A stretch of DNA of 64,000 nt from contig JALUTQ010000039.1 in NCBI GenBank assembly GCA_032718865.1, positions 1,550,001 through 1,614,000 of the forward strand, read 5' to 3'. The notes below the pieces were generated by a model that was not told the DNA's origin, did no database searches, and saw nothing but the letters and a program-made list of their open reading frames with translations. The translations under genes were made by a program, and so were the position numbers. This document shows positions 10,744-20,338 of the stretch, piece after piece. The DNA comes from Tilletia caries. Taxonomy: Eukaryota > Basidiomycota > Exobasidiomycetes > Tilletiales > Tilletiaceae. Numbering within the stretch: position 1 is the first letter of the stretch; each line of letters starts with the position of its first letter.

Positions 10744-13291
10744 TGCTGTGCTGGTTGTGGTTCGGAGAGGATCGCTGACCGGCCAAGCGGCCAAGCTTCC
10801 AGGTTTGTTGCCTCGCTGGATTTCAATGACCACAGGGACTGGGTCCGCCTTTGCGCCCGTTCCTAACAGCGAGTAGCAGACCGATGCTCAACGACCATAC
10901 GTAGCTCATCGACAGCGTCCAGAAGTCAGAGAGGAATTTGTGGCAGGAATGGGATCGAAATTCGAGGCAAGCATGCCGTTCGGTGCATTCCGCGTGGCTC
11001 CCCGGTCTCACCCGAGAGACGCAAAACCGTTCGCCAGCGCGCCGGCAGCAGGCTCGCACAGGACGATGACCAGCACGCAGAAGGCAGGCAGGCAGGCCCA
11101 GGTCAACTCGCGCCTGGGCGTCCGAGTCAGTGCACGACCAACGAGACAGCGGGTTGGCCGCCGACGACGACGCTCGCATAGCGGGAGCAGAGTGACAACT
11201 GACAGGTCTCTCCCAGTGTCGACGCTGCGCGCCGCAAGGCTTTCTTCTGTGAGCTCGCTGGCTGGCTGACCTTCGTCACTGCTCGATCCCAAGTCCCAAC
11301 GCACTCCTCAGCTCACAGACGCCTCTCGGGCATGAATTGACGACAATCCTCACTCTCATACCTCTCTGCTCTTTCCTGCAGTTCCGGAGATGGTCGGAAA
11401 GGAGCGAATGGATTGAGCACTTGCGTTTAGCTTCTCTGCTCATTCTTCCTTTCCTTTCTCTTTCTCAGTACCTCATTCCCGCTGAACACTGAATTCTGAT
11501 CCCACTTTCCAGGAATCCAACGTACTCATGCATGCCAGCACTCCGTCGATGGGCTGACATCCTCTTCACGCAGCGCGACAGTTCGAAGTCTCGACCGCTA
11601 GGCTCTTCCGCATCCAATACTGCCAGCGTGGCGAAGGTGTCGAGACGAACCCAGCATCAGGTCAGTGTGACGTGCTCCTTCTCTCCCCTGTGTAGCGGGT
11701 GTCGTTACGCTGATCTGTAGCATCTTCTGTTCCTCTGGTTATGACTCTCGAACAGGCGATCTGACCGGCGGACGAAGGCATAAAACGAGGCCCTCCGGAC
11801 ACCTTTCCTTCCCACTTTTTCCCCTCACCCTCGTCACCGTCACCGAGCCACACACTCTCCTCTGCTCCTCACCAACCATTCATCTACCATTCCATACACT
11901 CTTCCACCCTTCCACCCTTCCACCCTTCCACACCTTCACCCTTCCACCCTTCCACTCTTCCAGCCTTCCACCCTCTCACCTATGGAACCTCCCTCCGTCG
12001 CCGCCAACACTTCCACTCGTGGACCATCGGCCCCACTTCCACCATCGGTTCGGTCATCCTTCCTGTCCCCCCCGGACTTTTGGACCCAGCCATCGGACAT
12101 CTGTCCACTCTTCTGCCATCCCTGTCGACCCTGGAACTCATGGGTCCGAGCACTCATCGACCATCCACGCATCCGCTGCTCCATCGCGCCATCCGCGGTC
12201 CGACGGCGCATCCGCGGTTCCACGGAGACATCCATCGACCACTCGCTTGACTACTGACCATGTTTCCCCTGCAGCTTCCGATCTTCACTCTTCATCAACC
12301 TTCGAACATCTCTTCCAGACCGGCTCGGTCCACGACGGTTCCAACACTCCCTCTGCCTCGCCCCTCGCACCCCTTCACGACCTCAAGTGTCCAACACCCC
12401 ATGGGCCGCGGCACATACGAGCGTCACGACAACGAAGTCTTTCGAGAAGGGGTGCGTTGGGTTCAGCAATTTCCAGCACACGGCTCGGTCCAAATCGGAG
12501 GAGGGCCACCCACGACTCGGAGCGGAGCGCGAAGCGGACGAGCTCGACATCGGTCCCGGAAGGAGGGCGCTCCGGGGCGCCGGCGGCTGGCGACCCTGGG
12601 CGCGCCTCCTCTGCACCTGACCGACTCGGCTACCCTTCACGACCTCGAGGATCGGACAGTGTTGCGGACGGTTCCCTTCGTGTGTCTCATACGATGGCGC
12701 AGACACCAAGTACCGTCACCTATCGCGCACTGGCCCGGTTCTTCGAGGTCGAGGGGGGTTGCATTGGTTTGTCAGGGTAAGTCGGAAATTCTCCCTTCCG
12801 AGGACCGTATCGTCCGCTTCGCCGGTGTGGGTCCTTCTCTCGGTCGTCTTCGGGCTCGGCTTTCCTCGTCTTCGGGCTCGGCTTTCCTCGTCTTCGGGCT
12901 CGGCTTTCCTCGTCTTTGGGCTCGGCTTCCCTCGTCTTCTGGTTCGGCTTTCCGCCTTCGGACACTCGACATTCTTTCTTCTGCCTCTTGCGACCTTCGG
13001 CTTTGGTCCGGTTCTCTTGTTCTCAGAGCGCAGTGGCTGGAGGGCTTCTCCTGCGCTCTACTCACCACCCCTTCTCCTCCTAAGCCCACTGCAGCTGGTC
13101 GGGCTCGTTATGGATCTGTCATACGAGCCCGGCCAAGCCCCCAAGTGGGTTGGGGAGGGGGTACCGTCTTCCATGTAGTACCTTAGATAGATCTTCTTGA
13201 CCTGCAATGTCATTTCTATCTTCTCCCTCTCATCTTAGATCTTGGTAGCCAGCTTTGAAGTCGCCTGCTCGATGTGCACGACGCTCACTTG
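9804..13291 (-). repeat. Left arm of a ~3.7-kb inverted segmental duplication
   Basis: Read on the minus strand, this block repeats the plus strand from about 36733 to 40336 almost base for base. It includes the helix-hairpin-helix gene copy, its promoter side and a 2.5-kb spacer. Homology starts exactly at CGGCCG (9804-9809; partner 40331-40336) and reaches CACTTG at 13286-13291. There it is interrupted by the outer transposon and resumes after 20333. The spacer (10744-13291) holds the same Ser/Pro-rich frames as the right arm, but shifted or truncated, so they are unlikely to be a conserved protein. Differences between arms are scattered substitutions, small indels and tandem-repeat copy number. 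Confidence 0.9.
12846..12955. repeat. 22-bp tandem repeat, about five units
   Basis: Unit cttcgggctcggctttcctc plus gt is repeated about five times with small changes. The right arm has about two units at the equivalent place (37199-37246). Copy number therefore changed after the duplication. Confidence 0.85.
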
Positions 13292-13345
13292 TATGGAACG
13301 CCGTTTGGGTCACCTTTGAAAATGAACTTTTTGAAATCGCAATCG

Positions 13346-14165
13346 CAAGCAGGAAATGTTGGCAGAGCATGAGCTGTGGAACTCCTCACCATCTTCCGCT
13401 TGATCTTCAATCACACTGCAAACAACGTTCAGGTAATGACCCGACCCGGCTGAGAGTGGAGCCAGAGGTCCCAGCTTCCTGTTCCGCCGCGCCAGAGCTG
13501 CTCAAGTCGTCTTCTCGAGCTTCCAGAGCCGTTGCCGCGCGCCCGTGTTCCTTTCCTGCCTCTCGAGCTTCACAGCAGCCCTGGTCATTCTCCACCCAAC
13601 AAACATGGCACAGATCCTCGTTCATACGCATCTGTATGTCTCCGGCTGAGCGCTGTGCTGGTTGCTGTGGGCGCAGGGACATATTCGAGAGCCCGAGGCA
13701 GCACATTGAAGCTGAGCATGCTGATTCTTCCTAATACTTAAGGCCTTCCTCACTCTTCAACTCCCGTCCACTCTCTCACTCATGATAAAGACACCTGCTC
13801 GGGCTCATAGACCGCCCAGAGCATACAAGTAATGTTGCGCGCAGCTGCGCGAGGAAGAGGGTCGTTGTATTGGGGAAAAAATGCTCGGGAGGAAGCAGAA
13901 GGATGTAGGCCTATGTCGTCGACGGTCAAAACCCTTGGCGAGATCAGCCGAAGGGGGTGCGCATAGCGCTGAAGCAGGTGCGCGGACTTCTCGGCTCGCA
14001 GCTGCCTTCTTGTTGGGTAAAGTAGAGGGGTACAACAGCGCTCCCTGGACAGAGTCGAGCATACATATGATGGCATGGCCATGGTAGCTGCTCCCCAATG
14101 AAAGGGCCACGTGGAAATATGAAATGCGCTTTTAATTGGCATTAACTTCATAAGGACGGATAAGA
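13346..14165. other. Interior of outer element, left part
   Basis: I see no conserved frame here. The longest frames read as low-complexity Ser/Arg-rich protein on one strand and are interrupted on the other. It is probably non-coding transposon interior. Confidence 0.45.
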
Positions 14166-14167
14166 TA

Positions 14168-14239
14168 CAGCAACCTGCAAAATGGATGATGACACTCGAT
14201 AAATTGGGTGTGCACACACTTTAAAGTTTGAGACCCGAA
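14168..14239 (+). repeat. Left TIR of the mariner-type element
   Basis: The repeat starts CAGCAACCTGCAAAATGG and ends TTTGAGACCCGAA. Its partner on the opposite strand is at 18938-19522, interrupted at the nonamer CACACCCAA. GTGCACAC lies in its middle, and a diverged subterminal copy (gtgcacacactt) is present at about 18887. Confidence 0.85.
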
Positions 14240-14345
14240 CTTTTCTCCGTCGCCCACCAAGCACCAAGTACCAACGTTTTTCTCAGTTGCACCCTTGATC
14301 CCTAATCCCTATCATCTCATTCCAAATCATTGCAGCGGATTCATC

Positions 14346-15449
14346 ATGCCACGCGAACCAGGTCAGGCGAAGCCACGTGTAGAGCCAGCCCTCAAACATC
14401 ACATTACTGAGCTGGACGACACAGGAAAGTTCGACCTCGACGACCTTCTGAACGGCAAATACAGCCGCAGCACCCACTTTCTTTACAAGGCAGAGAAGAA
14501 GCGCAGCAACGGCGCGCTCGTCAAGCCTGGGAAGAGTACGGGTCGGAAATCCAAAGCTTCTTTGGCGGACAAGGAGTGGATTTTACAGCTGATCCGCCAT
14601 CGGCCGAACATCCAGCTGCGGGAACTCCAGCTTCTGCTCAGCAAGTTTGTCGGCGTCGACATAGACGAAACCACTATCGGTCGCTGGCTCACATCTCTCA
14701 ACGTCACGCGCAAGAAGCTGTCTCCTCGGGCACGGAAGCGCGACTCCTTGCGTAGAACGGCATACCGGCTGACGATGGCGCAGTTCCGGCCAGAGCAGCT
14801 CGTGTTTGCCGACGAAACACACTCCAACCAACGCACGGCATGGCGTTCGCACGGGTACGCCAAACGGAACGAGCGCGCGGTCGTATACCAGGACCTGGAG
14901 CGAGGCGTAAAGTACACCCTACTGCCGGGCATGACCCTCGACGGCGTCATTGCGCCGTTCATTGTTCCAGGTCCTGTAACCCAAGACATCTTCGACTACT
15001 GGGTCGAGAAGTTCCTTCTCCCCGAGATGAACCCTTGGCCGCAGCGGAACTCGGTTCTCGTCATCGATAACTGTAGCGTTCACAAGAGCGACCACGTACA
15101 AGAGTTGATTCGGGCCAAAGGTGAGTCTTCTACTTTCTTACGATTGCTCGTCTCCGTGATCCATCCTTGCCTTCAAGCACACAAACTTTTGCTGAGTTTC
15201 AATTACTGACGCTACTCGGCCGTCACCACCTTCATACGGCATACGCTCGTTTGCACAGTATGCGTGCTCGTATTTCTCCCTCCATATTCACCAGATTTCA
15301 ATCCCATCGAACTCGCTTTCGGAACCATCAAGGCAGCAATCCGCAGAGAGGAGAACCCTTCCCAATGGTCAATCATGCGAGCTGCTTTGGGAATCACAGG
15401 CGCGCATGCAAGGGCATTTTTTCGGTCTTGTGGATACGGTATGGAATGA
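14346..15449 (+). CDS. DD34E Tc1/mariner-family transposase
   Basis: Two exons (14346-15120 and 15259-15449) encode 321 residues. A DNA-binding half contains a helix-turn-helix-like segment (about 75-120: EWILQLIRHRP, then TTIGRWL). The catalytic triad is visible: D156 in LVFADETH, D241 in LVIDNCSVHK, and E276 in YSPDFNPIELAFG, giving 34 residues between the second D and E. The intron separates the last two motifs, and splicing restores VFLPPYSPDFNPIE. The C terminus ends SCGYGME after a GAHARAFFR motif seen in fungal members. All three catalytic residues and an uninterrupted frame suggest a possibly active enzyme that cuts and pastes the surrounding element. The start ATG is the first in frame after the left TIR. 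Confidence 0.92.
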
Positions 15450-15599
15450 ATGATGAATGACAGCTGTTCAAGTTTCAATATGTATGCGTAATGCGAGTGT
15501 GCGAGTGAGGGATGGCGATTGGCGGCTGGCGCGTGGCAAGAATTCATGAAGGGAGCAGCAAGAGAAAGATTCTGAAACCAAAAGCGACGTGAAATGTGG

Positions 15600-17691
15600 T
15601 CACTGGTCTGTGGTAGAAGTGCCAGGATCCGTAGCCAGTCTACTTGAAGCCGATGGGATGTCCGATGAAAGAGAAGGGGTTTCCATCGCAAGATTTCCAC
15701 TTAGACTTGGCTGTAGAACATTGCGGTCATTGACGCCTCCGTCCGCAGCCTGAACCGCATCGACGGCCCTGGCCTTGCCATTTCCAAGGGGCATGTTCTC
15801 CTTCCATCGAAGCAAAGCGCTTTTCAACACCACGCGCTCCCCTAGGATAAGGCCGACCTTCTTGTAGTCGGTATCCGGGTCGAGCTCAGCGATGGCGAAC
15901 GAGTCTGAGATCAGGTAGTCTCCGAGCTTCTTCAGGATCGATTCGGAGAGGCCATAAGCGCTGGCAAAGTCGTTGAGTAGCATGTATGCGCCTCTGATTG
16001 TGCCAGGACCGGCCGCCCATCGATTCAGAGCACTGGTCAACACCAGACCTTCTCCTAGAATGAGCCCCATGTCCTGGTAGTCGCAATCGGGGTCGAGCTC
16101 GGTCATTATGTAGGTGTCTGGAATGAGGAATTTCTCAAGCTTCTTCCGAATCGACTCCGGAAGGCCATAGGATTGAGCAAAGTCGTTCAGAGGCATGTAG
16201 GCGCCTCGAGCCCTCTTCCGTTTAGTTGAAGAATTGTTGGGGATGAAAGCTGCCAGACCAGGTTGCGATTGCTGACGATTGGTATCGTCGCATGGTTTTG
16301 CGGCGGCAGCGGTGCCATCCGAGTCCGAATCAGAAATTATGAAAACCTTCCTGTGCCCGACGAACTCGACATCAGAACTTGGCGCGGAAGTACGCTTTCG
16401 CTTGGAGTTGCGTCCACTCTTGGCCTTCTTCGACTTCGGATTGGTGCTCGAGTTGCTGTCGGTTGCGTCTCTGTCCACAATAAAGGGTGGGACTCGTGGC
16501 GGGTATCGCTCGCCGATGTCGGGCTCTTGTGCAGCCAGAGCAGTCGCCCAAGGAAGGACTATCGCCTCAGTAAGGCAGAGATGGTCTGTGGTCGAAGGAA
16601 TTGGCCAGCAAGCTGGGTGTGCGATTGATTTCTTGCCGCATGATTGGTCGTTGCAGGTGTTTGAGCTGATGATTCGTTCCGCAGCGGCGGCAACTTTGGG
16701 ATCGACGTGCTGAAGTGGTACGCGATTCTCGTCACCACCTGTCGTGACGATTGTGCTCTTCGCAATGCCGTATATCTTGACCGCAGCAGTACGACCCTCG
16801 AATACGAGCTTCAGCCACTCCGCATACGTCGTCGCGCACCGCGCATGATTGAGCTCGAGAGCTATTCCATCTTTGAATGCATCGGTCCGTCCCTTGGTCT
16901 CCAGTGCGATGAGCCATTGTTGGCGCGTACCGACTAGCTCGATAGATGCTGAGGTTTCGATCTTTGCTAGGAACTTGTCGAGAACGGTGTTGTGTCGAAG
17001 GTATACGAATCGTGTGAGCCCGAATTGCTTTTCAGTCTTGTTGGAGCTGAAAGCTGCAACCGGATAGCATTTTACGCTGATGTGACGCTCTGTGTTACGC
17101 AAAGGGGAACACTTTAAGTCAGCTGATGTCCAGTGTGCGCCGTCGTATGATTGTATGGAGATACGTACCTCTCCCAATCTCTCCTGATACCATCCCGTCC
17201 TCTCCTGGATCCTCGCCCCCGGAGTCCTCTTCGCTGCTTGTTTCCGCCGACTCCGAAGACGTCTCAGCCGCTTTCGTCTCTTTCTTGAAGACAATCTTGA
17301 TGCTCTTGCCTTCCTGCTTGATGTTGCTGTGCTCCTTCTTGATGCTGCTCTTGCCCTCCTTCTTCACTGGCTGCGAACTTCCTTGGCCCTTCACCGGTGA
17401 CTTGGCCTTCGTTGCAGGAGCAGCTCGGGGCCTCTTGGTCTTCTTCTTACTGGCAGCAGACGATGTGGACCCGGAAGCTGCCGGAGCTGGCGCCATCGTG
17501 CTGCTACTTGCCTTGCTGTTGGTGCTGGCGTCTGGGAGCGGTTGGAGAGGAGGCTGAGGCTCAACGGCGTGAGACGCGGGCAGCTGAGCAGAAAGAAGAA
17601 GCGAAGGTTGAAGTGGGGCCTGGCCGCCTGAGGGAGCAGGGGTGCTGGCGTCACCAGTTCGAGGTCGAAGGACTCTGTCTTGTGTGAGCAT
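15600..17691 (-). CDS. Transposon passenger: tandem SAM-like-domain protein with SIM-like motif
   Basis: Two exons (17169-17691 and 15600-17122) with a 46-nt intron encode 681 residues. The N-terminal third is Ser/Pro/Lys-rich with basic stretches and repeated SSIKKE/NIKQE-like pieces. A middle domain (about 175-290) contains VKCYPVAAF, GTRQQWLIALE and TYAEWLKLVFEG; I do not recognise it. VFIISDSDSD at about 434-443 fits a SUMO-interaction motif. Basic NLS-like clusters lie on both sides. Two tandem repeats of about 62 residues (481-544 and 552-614) share LNDFA-YGL-SI-KKL and LILGE-VLxSAL-RW, resembling SAM domains that are abundant in Agaricomycotina. The gene converges on the transposase with a 150-bp gap. 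A nuclear role in transposition or host silencing is only inference. The frame is intact over 2 kb. Confidence 0.8.
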
Positions 17692-18321
17692 GCTGAAGGC
17701 CAAAGGGCTTGATCCTCCTCAGTAAATGCTGAGAACGATGAATGCTGATTCTCGATCCTCAGAGGAGAATGAAATTGTCGAAAAATGGATGTAGAGCTGA
17801 GAAATGAATCCCTGCTCACTTTTTACAATTTATTCTCCATTTCCCAGCTTTCGAAATCGAGCTTGAGCCTTGAAACGAGGGTAGGATCAGGCTGGGGGCT
17901 ACCGGCCCCGAAAGGAAGAGAGCAAAAGACCTCATCCATTCCGGTGTCTAACATAACATATAATAGACCAGCGAGAGAGGAAGGTAATGTATGTTGTCCG
18001 CACGTTGACTTGTCGCGAGTAGTGAGTACAGCCCAGTAGGGCCGCACGAGGCAGGAGGGCCGCACGAAGGCAGGCGAGGGCCGCACGAAGGCAGGCGGAC
18101 GAGAAGTCGAGAGTACATGTATCAGTGCACTCACCGGTTAAGAAGCTGGGTACGCTTGCTGCTCGTGAACTTCGCCTTCGGGGTAGTGCATGGGTGCCTG
18201 TCTGGGAGGCTCGTACGAAGGGGGGGCTGAGCGGCGGAGAAGATTTTACGCGTCAGAGAGATGTGTATATGTTTGTGTGAGCGTCGCGACGCGTGCTGGA
18301 GCGGGGAGACAGATAACTCAC
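17692..18321. other. Transposon interior between passenger gene and captured fragment
   Basis: This holds the probable passenger-gene promoter and a short GC-rich tandem repeat at 18034-18105 (unit near gccgcacgaaggcaggcgag, about three copies). I see no further gene. A 33-bp direct duplication (gagcattcgcggcgagcgcg core) is present further right at about 18767-18833. Confidence 0.5.
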
Positions 18322-18551
18322 CGAAGCTGTCCTTGAGTCAGGGCAACAATGGCAACAATGAGCTCGACGGCATTCCGATTCACAGAAATGATTCAAACAG
18401 TCAGCCGAGTGCAGCGAAAGGGCAAACATCTGGGATTCCGTGGAAAGATACTCACTCCGAAGGTGGCATTTGCGAGAGCGCTGAGGGTGGGACCGAGCTT
18501 GATGCTGACCTGCTCTGTGCAGTCACCAAGGAGCTTGGCGAGGGGAACGAG
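18322..18551 (-). pseudogene. Captured fragment of a vacuolar Ca2+/H+ exchanger (CAX/VCX1-type)
   Basis: One exon piece (18456 to about 18551) reads PLAKLLGDCTEQVS and LSALANATFG up to a gtgagt donor. After 80 nt a second exact exon (18322-18375, 18 codons) reads NAVELIVAIVALTQGQLR to another gtgagt donor. These are consecutive pieces of the first conserved CAX repeat (ATE-, NATFGNAVELI-, GQLR-). Upstream and downstream exons of the exchanger are missing. The acceptor before NAVELI reads cgg instead of cag, so splicing is broken. It lies within the mariner TIRs on the same strand as the passenger gene. I infer a host gene fragment captured with its introns, i.e. at DNA level. Confidence 0.8.
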
Positions 18552-18973
18552 AGAAGGACTTGGCGAAGGTGGGAGCGGAGGAGTGGGAGCTTCGGTGCAT
18601 GGGCAGGCCGAGTGCGTCTGAACCGTGATGGGCTGGAAAGGCATAAGTGAGATCATGAACGCGTATCGACGTAGGGTATCAAAAGGGTTGGGGGGGATGG
18701 CAGATGTGGGACCGGGACGACTTACCAGTTGTGAGTTGTGACTTGTGCCAGAGAGAAAGGCCCACCGAGCGAGCATTCATTCGCGGCGAGCGCGAGAGTG
18801 AGTCGAGGGAGCATTCGCGGCGAGCGCGAGAGTGGTTGATGGAGGAGAGGAACAAGCAGTCGGCGAGGCGGCGTCACTTATGAAATGTGCACACACTTGG
18901 GACGCTTGAGACGCTCAGACTCCCCCGATTCATTTTTTTCGGGTCTCAAACTTTAAAGTGTGTGCACACCCAA

Positions 18974-19480
18974 GGTTTTGTCTATTGGCCGACCCCTCTG
19001 AGTTACCCTCCTTGACCGTCCCAGCAACCTACTTAATAAAGCGGGCTCAAATTTTGCATGGATGTCAAGGATACCTGTACGCGTACTCATGCGAGATTTG
19101 AGGTCAATCGATGTAGAATTGCTGTTGAAAGTACAGTCGCTCCACAAAGTTTTGACACCCCCAGGAAAAAATTTTGGAGGAGACGCAACGCCCCTTTTTC
19201 CCCGGAAAATATGATTCACAGATCCGCCGGCTCTCGGCTCTCATATCGCAATGTAATGTTTTTCTCCCAAAATTCAGGTACCTGTTTTTCTTGCTCCCGC
19301 CCCCTCATTTCAATTTCGGCCGCGTCAAAACTTAATGGAGCGACTGTAAGGGAGGAGCCGTTTTCTTTGGCTTAAAGAGGCGAAAAGTGGAAGTCTTTGT
19401 GGTTTTAGAGCTCTGACTGCTCTAGTGCCGGGGTCGGCCCGTCGACCTAAACCGACCGGGGTCGGCCAATAGACACGACC
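18974..19480. mobile_element. 507-bp non-autonomous TIR element (level 3)
   Basis: Terminal inverted repeats of 23 bp lie at 18974-18996 and 19458-19480 (GGTYKTGTCTATTGGCCGAC, then CCC; two mismatches). The nonamer CACACCCAA (18965-18973) recurs as CACACCGAA (19481-19489). The nonamer occurs once in the undisturbed left TIR of the mariner, so it is a 9-bp target duplication with one later change. A 9-bp duplication with long TIRs fits Mutator-like elements; hAT (8 bp) is the alternative. There is no coding capacity. Confidence 0.8.
19134..19346. mobile_element. 213-bp TA-flanked MITE (level 4)
   Basis: Inverted ends CAGTCGCTCCA, two variable bases, then AAGTTTTGAC face each other at 19134 and 19346, with TA at 19132-19133 and 19347-19348. 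CAGT termini and the TA flank mark a Tc1/mariner-derived miniature element. Its ends differ from those of the surrounding mariner-type element, so it was mobilised by another transposase. Confidence 0.82.
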
Positions 19481-19524
19481 CACACCGAATTTATCGAGTG
19501 TCATCCATTTTGCAGGTTGCTGTA

Positions 19525-20278
19525 AGATAACTTCACCACGTGGTTTGCCGTTTGCCCCAGCACATGGGCTTCATGGCAGGAGCGGTGTATAAGGCAGCCC
19601 TTGGGAGCCGGATGTCCGTCGGGCTATCCTTATAGGAACGGATGGACAGCTATGAGCGTCTGCGACCGCGCCCGGTGTGCATCCACAGGGACGCCCAGCG
19701 GAGGAGGCTGAGGACGTCGAAGCTGTCTGCCCGGCTGAACAAAGGCGTGCCCGACGCGCAAACACGGGGAACAACGTCGCCCGGAGATGCGCAGGCAGGC
19801 AGGTATGAGGGTCGATGATGTCTGTATACATCGAGGGAGAAACTCTGAAAGCTTGAATTATAAAGATGGAGGTATCGAAGACAGCAGAAAGGGGAAAATA
19901 GCTGCTTGAGGCAGATGGGAAGAAGATACGTTAGCCGGACTAGAAAGGATCATCAGAAATCAAAACGCAAAGACGAAAGCGTTAGGCTAGGCATAGCAGC
20001 AACAGCAGCAAGCGTGCAGAAAGACTCTTGGAGGCAACAGCGGGGGGAAATTGGTCAGTAGCACTGGTCATCAGAGGTCAGCCGCGAGCTCCTTTGTATC
20101 CGCCGAGTGGCTCTGGGAGGCGGCAAATGAGCGATCTTTCGCTCGGGATGAATGCAGTGGACCATTGAGCAGCGTTCGGAGCTGTCTGGCACTGGGTTGT
20201 GTAGAGTCGACTGGGGTGTGTGAAGGATGATGATAGTTGAGAGTCTGATTCTGGCACCTTGGTTACCTTTGTGTTTTA
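19525..20278. other. Interior of outer element, right part
   Basis: No conserved frame is visible. A short minus-strand frame is Arg/Ser/Cys-rich and ends near the mariner insertion. It is treated as non-coding transposon interior. Confidence 0.45.
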
Positions 20279-20338
20279 CGATTGCGATTTCAAAAAGTTC
20301 ATTTTCAAAGGTGACCCAAACGGCGTTCCATACACTTG

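Larger units (their letters stand above)
14168..19522 (+). mobile_element. Tc1/mariner-type transposon with passenger gene (level 2)
   Basis: Termini CAGCAACCTGCAAAATGG are flanked by TA on both sides (14166-14167 and 19523-19524). The left terminal inverted repeat runs 14168-14239 (72 bp). The right one runs 18938-19522, split by a later 507-bp insertion plus its target duplication. Once that is removed, the two ends match over about 70 bp with a 3-bp indel and one substitution. TA flanks and a CAG start are typical of IS630/Tc1/mariner. The element carries the transposase on the plus strand, a large passenger gene converging on it, and a decayed exchanger-gene fragment near the right end. 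About 4.84 kb without the insertion, it is much longer than a normal 1.3-2.5 kb Tc1/mariner element. Confidence 0.85.
13292..20332. mobile_element. Outer TIR element (level 1), 7.04 kb including nested insertions
   Basis: Perfect 54-bp terminal inverted repeats lie at 13292-13345 and 20279-20332, beginning TATGGAACGCCG and ending AATCGCAATCG. CACTTG is duplicated immediately outside (13286-13291 and 20333-20338). The other arm of the segmental duplication has the uninterrupted sequence with a single CACTTG, which proves insertion after or within one copy. Without the nested mariner the element is about 1.7 kb. The remaining interior (13346-14166 and 19525-20278) has no recognisable transposase, so it appears non-autonomous. 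The 6-bp target duplication does not point to a superfamily I can name confidently. Confidence 0.85.

Noticed and set aside
12019..13186. Several 250-310-codon open frames in the left arm spacer
   Set aside because: The equivalent right-arm DNA is open in a different frame. Composition is low-complexity and no motif is shared, so conserved coding is unlikely.
14130..14240. Transposon left end placed at TTGGGTGTGCACAC (about 14204)
   Set aside because: This gave no target duplication. Extending outward, the repeat continues to CAGCAACC with TA on both sides once the 507-bp nested element is recognised.
14100..19560. CCACGTGG and taacttca motifs on both outer sides of the mariner as a longer repeat
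   Set aside because: The two motifs occur in different order and spacing on the two sides, so they do not form a continuous inverted or direct repeat.
13290..20334. Outer element interpreted as TA-flanked (TA/TGGAACGCC)
   Set aside because: It leaves the CACTTG on both sides unexplained. The paralogous empty site has one CACTTG and no TA, which supports a 6-bp duplication.
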